Positions 56,126-64,000 of a stretch of DNA of 64,000 bases are shown in pieces. The position numbers were made by a program, and so were the translations under genes. Under the pieces are notes generated by a model, which worked only from the letters and a program-made list of their open reading frames with translations, ran no database searches and was not told where the DNA came from. Positions within the stretch are counted from its first letter, which is position 1; each line of letters opens with the position of its first letter. The DNA comes from Ampelomyces quisqualis (taxonomy: Eukaryota > Ascomycota > Dothideomycetes > Pleosporales > Phaeosphaeriaceae): NCBI GenBank assembly GCA_018398575.1, contig JAGTXZ010000003.1:3162001-3226000 (forward strand), given 5' to 3'.

Positions 56126-58029
56126 GGTTGACTCAATGTTGAACCGACGATGGCATTTGTTGATATTTTGATGGAAGGAAGCTCAAGCTCGATGACCGTG
56201 TTGTGTTGAGGTGTTTTGTTGACATGATGTCAAACATGTTGATGCTTGGCAAGTGTCTGAGGGTGTCAGTGAAGGATGCAACGAAAGGAAAAGAAGGGAT
56301 GACTTGCATGATTGAAGAAAGCCGAAGCTGTATGAGCCATGAAGCAAGTGTGTGAAGTTGAAGTGAGGAAGAAGTGGTTGGTGCGATGGAGAAAAAGAGT
56401 GTAGGAGGCATGGGGCCTCAGGACTATATACTCCTCGCTGGCCGCTAGCAGGCTCGGCGCGCTAACAGCGCGCCATATCATGTGATGTTCGCCCATTATG
56501 ACGCCCATGCGGCGTACTGAGGCAGTTGGGGGCTTCTGCCTGGTTCTGTTGCGTTCTGATGACGTCGAAGTCGAAGGTGAATGAGAGTTTGACGACAAGA
56601 TCAGTCCCGCACGGACGCGCCCGCGACGGCGGAGTGAGCTCCAATTGGCGGATCAGATCAGCTGCGAGGCGACAGCGGCGGACTGTAGCATAGGGTGTGG
56701 CAGCGAGAATTCAGTTTTGAGTGTAGGATGGATGGGAGGCTTAGCGTGGAGGTTATCGCGATGGAGACGAGATCTATGGACTGAAATGATAGCCTTGGTG
56801 GATGTCAATGTGAATAGCGCAGCTTCGAAGTACAGTTCAGGCTATGGGTATTTGTATCCCTCAGCTTTTTTGGGCGCGATGAAGATGGAGCGGGCGAACA
56901 ATTGTACTCGACTGAGAGGCATCCAGCCATCCACTCCATACTGTGCTGCGACTGGAAGTTTTCATGCTCAAATCCCCCGTAGAGCTTCTCAGGCTCGAGC
57001 GGAGAGACCACAGTGAATTCTGGTAGCCTTGCGGGGCCTTCGAGCGAGAGGCTTGAGAGACAGAGGGTAGTTGAACGTATTGTTTTCACGAAATCGATGC
57101 TACAGCTGTACACAAGCGGCTTTTTGTGTGGGAAAGAAAACAGAGCCTCTGCGTGTTGCGCTTGCCTGAGCAGCAGGGCACCAGCTCTGTCGTGTGATGC
57201 AAGAGGAGAGGGCTTTACCTAGGCATGTCTAGAGCTTACCCATAGCTTCTCAAATCCGAGTGGCGTGCGTGAGGCTCAGAAGTGGCCAAGGGACAGTCAG
57301 AGTCTGCTTCGCAGGATGCCCAAGAGGAAGCTCAACTCACAAAGCAAGCAGCGGAGCGACCTTAAGCAGCCGTGGGAGGCGCATGAGCAACGACATGAGA
57401 GGAGCTCGATCAAGGCCTGAGAATAGGCACTCGCAGGGTTGACAGCGTGAGACGTAAAGAAGCCTACGGAACCACCTACTAAGACCTGGTATCTCGGTGT
57501 GCACACTCAAAGATTGATTCCCAAAGCCTCTCATTCAAAGGACACCCCGTCAGGCCTGTAGCCCTCGCCCGTGACGCTCCACCTGAACACTCTCGCTCCA
57601 CTCCAGTCTCGCCGCCGAGGACCCACAGCTACACAATCCGGCACCAAGCGCAAAATAGATGAGGTCGCACTACACGCCAATGCGATACCGCTCCACAATC
57701 AACGCCATGTATACGAGCGCGCGAACCTTTAGTCACGCCGCCCGGCTCACGGCAGTGACGCAACTACGCGAGCGACACCGAGCGGCAATGGTTTCGCTGG
57801 GCGGAGGGCACTGATGAGATGGAGGACACTAGACGAGCGGTGCGCAGTCCGGTATCTAAACATAGTGGCAAGTGCGATGGCGAGATCTCTTTATGAGGGT
57901 GTTACATCGAGCTCTACTCCCGCGGCATCAAACGACGGTAGGAGTCAGTTCGTATATCAGACTGTCGATCATGCTCGCTTGGACAGGCATCGCCTCGTGG
58001 ATGTGCTGAGAGAGGCGCCCAGCGATTTG

Positions 58030-58731
58030 CTACTGTATCCACCGCTCCAAAGCCTCCTCATCTGAATCCCTCACCAGCACATGGACATGCTCCAAGCTCC
58101 TCACGCTCTGCAAGTTGGTCGTGTTTTTAAACCAAATGACCTTGGTTCCCTCCTTCTCCTCTCCCACCCTGCTCCTAAACTCCCTCCTAACAAACTCCTT
58201 CACCATCCCACGCCCCTCTACGTTCAACGCACCCTCGGCGTCAACAGGAAGGCGCTGCTTCAACCACACGACGATATGTCGAACGCCCGGCTCAAACGCA
58301 TACGTCCAATCATTCCACAGGATCTTGTAATCGTCCGGATCCGCAAACGGCACCGGGCTTTTGACATGGAACTTCAACGCCCCCGTTCCATCGGCAACCG
58401 GGTCCCAAAACAACCGCTGCGAAAGCAGATACTCCTTCACGCCGCCGTACTTTTGCTTGACGTGCGCCGTCCACGCTAAATACGCTTTCAGCGCGCTGGG
58501 CCAGCGTTTCAGTTCGTCGAGTTGGCTTGTTGAAATCAGGTGCGTCAGGTTGGACCATGAGTGCGGCGTGAAGTCCGCGTCGGTGATGGAGAGCTGGTGC
58601 CAGTCGACTGGGGTGAGTGCGAATGGAGGGTCATTGCGTGGAAAAGGGAGTGCGGTGGAATCGGGGTTGGATTTCCATGTTGATTGGAAGGTGGAGGGGA
58701 GGGATGATGCGTCGATGGTGAAGGGTGGCAT
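58030..58731 (-). CDS. DUF3605 protein, N-acetylglucosamine-induced protein 1-like
   Basis: A single-exon 233-aa protein from ATG 58731 (MPPFTIDASSLPSTFQ). The family is named after a Candida gene induced by N-acetylglucosamine; its biochemical role is unknown. Family-type motifs: LTPVDWHQLSITDADFTPHS, LDELKRWPSALKAYLAW, then the strongly conserved core DDYKILWNDWTYAFEPGVRH with IVVWLKQRLPVD, and EFVRREFRSRVGEE with VIWFKNTTNLQSVRSLEHVH. These proteins are cytosolic, with no signal peptide or membrane segment here either. The C-terminus HVLVRDSDEEALERWIQ is complete. Confidence 0.85.
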   Translation of the reverse strand: MPPFTIDASSLPSTFQSTWKSNPDSTALPFPRNDPPFALTPVDWHQLSITDADFTPHSWSNLTHLISTSQLDELKRWPSALKAYLAWTAHVKQKYGGVKEYLLSQRLFWDPVADGTGALKFHVKSPVPFADPDDYKILWNDWTYAFEPGVRHIVVWLKQRLPVDAEGALNVEGRGMVKEFVRREFRSRVGEEKEGTKVIWFKNTTNLQSVRSLEHVHVLVRDSDEEALERWIQ

Positions 58732-59738
58732 CGTGCTGTGGGCACGGATTATGGCGAATGGCCTGGTGGATGCTCGTGATGGTACTGTACTGGACTTGTT
58801 GCAAAGCGAACCAATTACTTTAACGTAACATGTGGCTGTGCAGTAGTAGTACGGAGTACGAAGCAGGTCGTGGTGGAATTAAAGTCGTGGCGGAAACGAT
58901 ACTGTACCGGTACTAGAATCAGAGCCGCACGGTACGGACTCCGTACCGGTACCTAGGAACGAGGCTCTGCAGATTCCACAGCCCATGAATACGCGAGGCG
59001 CACGAATCCTCGTAGGCTACACAACATGCCGGGAGAGAAAAGGATTTTACCTTGCTGCTTCTAGCAACAATGTGCGAGCGCATGTTCGTGGCGTTGATGT
59101 CGGGTTGCTATACCGGTATAACTAGCTCCCGAGCTTCCCATCGCTTCCTCCGTTCCTCCATCCCCAAGCGCCACCAGGGTCTATATTCGAGTGCTTCGAC
59201 AACATCACTCTTTCTGGAGATAACATATGACCTTTTGATCAGCGGCTTGGCCATCCTAACCTTATGCTGTGCCCTCCACTGGTCCGGTCTCACTTGCAGC
59301 ACCGCCTCGCTGGACCCCAGCGCCCTTGGGAGCGACGGCCGCCAACCGACTTTCAGATCCAATTTGGGAAGCTGGAGACAGGTACCTTGGCGATATGCAT
59401 ACTCACCTCGTATTAGAGAGATTTTTCCGGCGACCCTCCTCTGTGCGAAACAAGATCCTCCAATCCCCTTTTTCTCCGTTCTAGCCTCCTGCCAAGCTCC
59501 CACCATGTGTCAATACCCCGGCATCAAGAGACGGCCCGCCGGCGGAAGCCCCAGGCCGAAGAACTGTGGGTGGAGAGAATGCGGACCTACGCGGTTAGAT
59601 TGGCATGGATATAGATTGAAACCACTGAATCGGATATGACGCTTGAGAGATTTGATCGATGCATAAGCTGTGTATATAAACGCCCTCTACAGTATGCACT
59701 GTGGAGACGTATCATCGCCCCGGCTTTCACTGTGTAAG
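58732..59738. other. 1-kb intergenic region with small palindromes
   Basis: Between divergent DUF3605 and GH105 genes. It holds a TACGGAGTA copy (58850-58858), two GTACCGGTAC palindromes (58904-58913, 58943-58952) and TATACCGGTATA (59109-59120). Two overlapping opposite-strand frames at 59.05-59.64 kb have no recognisable domain. Confidence 0.5.
59673..59680 (+). promoter_or_regulatory. TATA box of the GH105 gene
   Basis: TATATAAA lies 66 bp upstream of the GH105 start codon (59739), in keeping with a strongly inducible promoter. Confidence 0.65.
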
Positions 59739-60899
59739 ATGCATCTCCAAACCCTCACCGCGCTTCTTGCATGTGCTGGCTCGACCCTCGCGGCACCTAC
59801 CAACGCGTCGAAGCCCTTCTCGACATGGATGTCATCTTCATGGCTTTCCAAGGGCCAGAAGCTCAATAACCACTATGTAATGGCCGTAATTCACGAGGGC
59901 ATCCAGAAAGCGGCTACAACACAAAAGGACGCTAAGCTTTTGGCGTACGCTTCCAAAGCCGTCTCTTCCCTTGTAAAACAGGATGGCACGCTTATTGGCT
60001 GGAACGCAACCTTCTACACGCTCGACGACATCCGCATGGGCAACAACATTCTCTACTTCTGGAACGCCGAAGGTCGCAAGGACAAGAAGTACGAGATCGC
60101 TGCCAAAGGACTGAGGGACCAGCTCGACAGATGGCCACGCACACCAACCGGCGGCTTCTGGCACCGCGCACCCATTTATGCGAATCAAATGTGGCTCGAT
60201 GGCATCTACATGGCCGACACATTCTATGCAACATACACCTCATACTTTCAGCCCGGCAACACCACAGCCTGGAACGATATCCAACTGCAATTCGACTTGA
60301 TCGAGGAACACGCCCGGAACCACACCTCCAACCTTCTCTACCACGGCTACAGCGAAGACAAGTCCGCCGTCTGGGCCGACCCCGTCACCGGCGCATCCCC
60401 ATATGTCTGGGATCGCGCACTGGGATGGTACTTTGTCGCGCTCGTCGAAGTCCTCGAAGTCTTCCCGAAATCGCACCCGGGCTTCGCCAAGCTCAAGGGC
60501 TACCTGACCACTCTGGCCGACGGCGTCAAGAAGGCACAGGACGTCAGCGGCGGATGGTGGTTGATCATGGACGAGGAGTTTGCGGGCGAAAAAAGCAATT
60601 ATATCGAGTCTAGCGCGACGGCCATGTTCACGTACTCGTATCTCAAAGGCGTGAGGTTGGGCCTGTTGGATCGCGAGTATACGACTACTGCGCTCAAGGC
60701 GTGGGACTTGATGACCGAGGACTTTGTGCAGTATGAGAAGAACGGGACGTTGAGTTGGACGGGCACAGTCGAAGTCGGCAGTCTCAAGGGCGATGCGTCG
60801 TATGAGTATTACACTACTGTTCCGCTGTCGCTGAATGATGGCAAGGGCCTGGGCGCGTTTGTGTACGCGGCCACGGAGATTGAATTGGCTGGATTGTAG
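59739..60899 (+). CDS. Secreted GH105 unsaturated rhamnogalacturonyl/glucuronyl hydrolase
   Basis: Extracellular enzyme removing unsaturated uronic acids from pectin fragments left by lyases. A single exon of 386 aa. I chose ATG 59739 because it starts a classical signal peptide (MHLQTLTALLACAGSTLAA, cleavage after about residue 19), whereas an upstream in-frame ATG adds a non-secretory stretch. The (alpha/alpha)6 barrel motifs are present: NHYVMAVIHEGIQKA, DDIRMGNNILYFWN, GGFWHRAPIYANQMWLDGIY (the Asp of WLDG is the catalytic residue of the family), YVWDRALGWYFVALVEVLEV and SGGWWLIMDE, then NYIESSATAMFTYSYLKGVR. Four or more N-glycosylation sequons (such as NHTS, NGTL). TATA box 66 bp upstream. 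Suggests plant-biomass use or plant association. Confidence 0.9.
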   Translation: MHLQTLTALLACAGSTLAAPTNASKPFSTWMSSSWLSKGQKLNNHYVMAVIHEGIQKAATTQKDAKLLAYASKAVSSLVKQDGTLIGWNATFYTLDDIRMGNNILYFWNAEGRKDKKYEIAAKGLRDQLDRWPRTPTGGFWHRAPIYANQMWLDGIYMADTFYATYTSYFQPGNTTAWNDIQLQFDLIEEHARNHTSNLLYHGYSEDKSAVWADPVTGASPYVWDRALGWYFVALVEVLEVFPKSHPGFAKLKGYLTTLADGVKKAQDVSGGWWLIMDEEFAGEKSNYIESSATAMFTYSYLKGVRLGLLDREYTTTALKAWDLMTEDFVQYEKNGTLSWTGTVEVGSLKGDASYEYYTTVPLSLNDGKGLGAFVYAATEIELAGL

Positions 60900-61426
60900 G
60901 CTCGAAATGGTCTTTGTACAGATGGAGAATCTGGAGACTGAGGACCAGCATGATTTCACCCTGAACCAAATCCGCCCGTAATCGCTGTTCGCACGTGATG
61001 CCATCCCTCGCTAGCACTTTGGCAGGGCTGAAAGCTGACATGTGGAAATGCCACCACCCGCACCACGCCTTTCCTTGTTTAGATGACGGCGCAACCACAA
61101 AACACACGGTTTATCCCATGCGCTTCAGCTGCTTCTCCTGCAAAACGTGGATTCACTCGCCACTCATTCCATCTCCCCAGAGGCCCAGGGGAACAAAGAA
61201 TTGATTCGGCGAATTCAAGCCGAGCGCTGCGTCATCCCGGCCCAAAAATAGCCCACGTCTCCTGAGCAACGGCGGGTGCATGCGGTGCTGCTGTGCAATG
61301 ACCAAGAGCTGGCTGCCTACTCCGTACTTGTAATTGATTCCCTTCATCGTGACCTGACCTGATTTTTCAGTGGCAACACACCACATTCAACATTTAAACA
61401 TCCTCCTCACCCCCAAACCACACGCC

Positions 61427-61876
61427 ATGTCCTCTCCCTCTCCCTCCTGCGCAAACGCAGACTTCACGCAATTCCCCACCAACGACACCGCCTGCGCCGT
61501 CGTATCGACCGTGTCGCTGCCATCCAACACGTCCTCGGCGCTCGACTCGTGCTGCAAGACGGTGTCCGTCGAGCAATGGAATGGAGACTGCGGATACTAC
61601 TGTCTGAGCGTGCAGCAAACGGTTGCGCAGCTGCAGGCGTGTTTTCAGGAAAAGGGCGTCAGGCCCCAGGATATCATGTGTAATAGCAATCAGACGGCGA
61701 CGGCGACGGCGAGTCCAACCGGTGGGCAGGGCGCGAGTAGAACCGGTGGAGCGGGTGGGGCGAGTCCGTCGACGGGAGGGGCGGCTGGTGTAGTTGTTCC
61801 CGGGGGGCTTGGGAAGGCTGGCGCGGGAGCCATGGTGATGTTGGTTGTTGCCGTGTTTGCGGGAGGGATGTTGTGA
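61427..61876 (+). CDS. Small eight-cysteine protein with GPI-like C-terminus
   Basis: I do not recognise a named family. ATG 61427 opens 149 aa with eight cysteines within residues 8-84, in the order C, C, CC, C-X3-C, C, C (DSCCKTVSVEQWNGDCGYYC, LQACFQEKGVRPQDIMC). A Thr/Ser/Gly/Ala-rich linker follows (TATATASPTGGQGASRTGG), and then a hydrophobic C-terminal helix (GAGAMVMLVVAVFAGGML). This is the layout of fungal GPI-anchored surface proteins. Oddly, the N-terminus MSSPSPSCANADFTQF has no signal peptide and no upstream in-frame ATG gives one, so a spliced first exon may be missing. Tail-to-tail with the regulator at the right edge. Confidence 0.65.
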   Translation: MSSPSPSCANADFTQFPTNDTACAVVSTVSLPSNTSSALDSCCKTVSVEQWNGDCGYYCLSVQQTVAQLQACFQEKGVRPQDIMCNSNQTATATASPTGGQGASRTGGAGGASPSTGGAAGVVVPGGLGKAGAGAMVMLVVAVFAGGML

Positions 61877-61956
61877 GCTGTCGACATGAGTCGAGACCCG
61901 ACGCTTGCTCCTCCGGTCCGTTTCATCAGTTCGACGCACCGCTACAGTCGAGTTGG

Positions 61957-64000
61957 TCAGTGATGCTCAATCGAGAAGAATTCAATGCCTTGATCAACCG
62001 ACCTCTGCGACATTGCCATCCCTGGATCAAGCCCAGCACCAACATCCCACCACCCCTCTTGCCAATTTCTAGTCGTCAAGTCGTTTTCGAGTGATCGGAA
62101 GAAGCCCAGTGGCTGCGTACTGTCCTCAAAGTTGAACGGTAGATCCGGAAATGACGCGAACGCTGACATGTCTAGCTCTGGCATATTGTATGCTGTCTGC
62201 CCAGCTGTAGCATCCGCGTTCCTTGCTCGACGGCGATCTTCGTGGAATGTCCGCGACACTTTGTTCAAGGCATTGATGGTTCGAGCAAATGGGGTAAGAG
62301 CAGTTTGTGATGCCGAGGCTTGGGACATCGCGGTACCGATACCTTCGAGGAGTTGGATGTCTTGTTCGCAATCGTCGGGGTCGGCACAGATAAGTATGTG
62401 CTCGTAAAGCGAGAAAGCGGCACAGAAAGGGTAGAAGCTGATGAAACTGAAAGCCGTGTTAGTATGCTGCATCGCCAGGGTAAAGCAGGACAGACGCGTA
62501 CTGTATACATAGAGAGCGAGCATTTTTTGTAGTTCCCCAGTCAATTGTAAAATCTATGGAGAACTTCACAACTTTCCTAGCGGCGCCAATCGTGGTATTG
62601 TCAACTGGGGCGTCATTTCCTGGTTTTCGAATAAGTCGTCTGATGCCGATCATGAAGCTGTAAATCGTCATGACATGGTCAGCCACGAGGTAGCGAAGAG
62701 CCATATCAACATCCTCTCCCATCAAGTTTTCCAGCTTCCACTCCTGCATCAATTCTTGCAGGCGCATGCAGTAGTCATCAACCTTTTGAGAGAGCTCGAC
62801 ATTCTGGTCCGGCGAGGGTGTAGCATCAATCTCATTCATGATCTCGGCGGTCATGAATGTGTATCTGGTCCAAATCACCAGCAGCATAACTTGAGTAACA
62901 TTTGGATTCATCTGGTCCGCACGCATCACCGCAGGTGGGCGCACTCTATGCGGTACCCACCTCAACTAAACAATAGTCAGCAAGTGTGCTTTGCCCTGCA
63001 GTGCAGAAAGTATGCACTCGAGGTGTGCAAGGGAATACATACCACGGTGGGCTTGCCGTAGAACAAGCGGAATAGTAGGTCAGTAGAAAGAATAAGCCAA
63101 TAGAGGTACCGACTGTTCTCTTTTTTCTCCTCCTCCTCGAACGTTAGGGCTGGCGTGACATCGATGAGATCAATCTTTTTCGTCTTGACATAGTGACATG
63201 ACTTCAAGTGGAACTTCCAAGACAGCTGGTAATCATGATTGTTGGTTGCCGTCCAAGCTGTCAATGCAGCAGTGTGACCATCCATGTCCGTCTCTGCCGG
63301 AGTTTCGAGCCATGCTGGGACGGCTTCCAGCACCTTCAGGTACATGCCCTGGGCAACAGGGTCGCCCGGGCCACGAATATCGTTGAGGCCGTAGTACAAC
63401 GCGTTATAGTACATGACGTGCATAGCTGGGTCGATGTTGACGTATGGGGAACTTATAATGTCGGGTAATAGTCGGAGCAGCTCGAAGTCGATGGATGACG
63501 CGAAGACATCGGGCACAATCATATTCAGTAAGACTGCAATGAATGCCTCTATACACTCTCGGGCTTCTGTGATGCTGAGGTCCAAGTTCACCCTGCAAGC
63601 ATCTGTTCGTATGCGGAGCTTGCCTAGGTCATCGAGAGCGTCGTTGAGGGAAAGCATTGCATCGTCAATCCGGAGTGTCGGAGTACTCACAGGGGTTGTG
63701 TGGCTCTGGAAGTTGCGTCGGACATCAGAGGCCATGCGATATACCCACGCTGGGGCGTATCAATGATCTGAACATTCCACGATAGAACAAAGTGACCAGT
63801 ACTCACATGCTTGGCCATCTCCCGTTGTCAACGACACGTCAGGCGAGGGTATGGATTGTACACTGGTAGCTTTCTCCGAAGATGTTTCGGGCTCGGATAT
63901 CTGCATGCTCCGAGATCTGGCACTATATAAACTCAGCGGGGTATACATTGAGGCCTGCTCGAAATACATACGGCGAGTTTGCCGATCCCGCATGGCTAAG
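61957..64000 (-). CDS. Fungal-specific transcription factor, 5' end outside window
   Basis: At least four exons. The last ends at TGA 61957 (FFSIEHH); others are about 62580-62965 (RWVPHRVRPPAVMRADQMNP, IWTRYTFMTAEIMNEIDATP), 63040-63735 and 63800-63993. The segments LDLSITEARECIEAFIAVLL, YVNIDPAMHVMYYNALYYGL and SRYLYWLILSTDLLFRLFYG match the layout of the middle homology (fungal_trans-type) domain of Zn2Cys6 regulators. The linker before it is Ser/Thr-rich (SEPETSSEKATSVQSIPSPD). The zinc cluster is not in the window and should lie to the right; if none is there, this is one of the regulators lacking a DNA-binding domain. Some introns in 62.4-62.55 kb were not resolved. Confidence 0.75.

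Larger units (their letters stand above)
53694..58029. other. 4.3-kb repeat-rich stretch without a convincing gene
   Basis: Contains the transporter promoter, then DNA with strong strand bias (about 54.88-55.33 kb is purine-rich on the plus strand), a 15-bp tandem repeat, and a TG-rich stretch at 56.0-56.15 kb. On the minus strand, 56.47 kb down to about 56.4 kb reads TGTTAGCGCGCC followed by GGAGTATATAGTCC, which looks like the edge and promoter of a long terminal repeat. I found no second copy and no integrase or reverse-transcriptase motif. A decayed retroelement is possible but unproven. Confidence 0.4.

Noticed and set aside
59052..59639. 195-codon plus and 132-codon minus frames between DUF3605 and GH105 genes
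   Set aside because: They overlap each other on opposite strands, neither has a domain, and the region must hold the GH105 promoter.

Overview
The window looks like a chromosomal segment of a filamentous ascomycete (Pezizomycotina, most likely Dothideomycetes, judged from gene content only). Most genes carry several 45-120 bp GT-AG introns, proteins resemble those of filamentous fungi (Zn2Cys6 regulators, a CPC1/GCN4-type bZIP, an Ssk2-type MAPKKK, GH105, DUF3605), there are no operons, and intergenic DNA is long. No plasmid, phage or CRISPR signal was seen.

Layout. 1-3.3 kb is gene-poor. 3.3-9.8 kb holds a 66-aa unknown protein, an intact O-methyltransferase, a broken LaeA-like methyltransferase, a CIA30-domain protein and a DUF202 membrane protein. 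10-14 kb is a head-to-head pair of replication protein A subunit 2 and the ribosome-biogenesis helicase Dbp10. After 4.8 kb without a gene comes a Zn2Cys6 regulator (18.8-20.8 kb), then a second head-to-head pair, an Spf31/DNAJC8-like J protein and the helicase Dbp4 (22.3-25.8 kb), then an AflR-like Zn2Cys6 regulator (25.9-27.2 kb).

28-29.4 kb holds the cross-pathway control activator CPC1/CpcA. Its leader has two upstream ORFs and a long in-frame extension without AUG, the best regulatory system in the window. A tRNA-Leu(UAG) with an intron lies at 32.4 kb, followed by a mitochondrial class III aminotransferase, a 3' remnant of a fungal membrane-protein gene, a sugar transporter, and a sterol-glucosyltransferase-like pseudogene truncated against the DNA2 helicase/nuclease gene (40.1-45.4 kb). 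DNA2 is head-to-head with a mitochondrial oxodicarboxylate carrier. Then come the HOG-pathway MAPKKK Ssk2/SskB (47.5-51.5 kb) and an Flr1-like drug transporter (51.7-53.7 kb). 53.7-58 kb is a repeat-rich stretch without a convincing gene. The right end has a DUF3605 protein, a secreted GH105 enzyme, a small eight-cysteine protein with a GPI-like tail, and a regulator that runs off the edge.

Themes: housekeeping genes (replication, ribosome assembly, mitochondrial transport) sit in head-to-head pairs with 250-330 bp shared promoters. Among accessory genes, three are decayed: the LaeA-like methyltransferase, the membrane-protein remnant and the glucosyltransferase. A 9-mer, TACGGAGTA, recurs at least nine times, only outside the genes called here.
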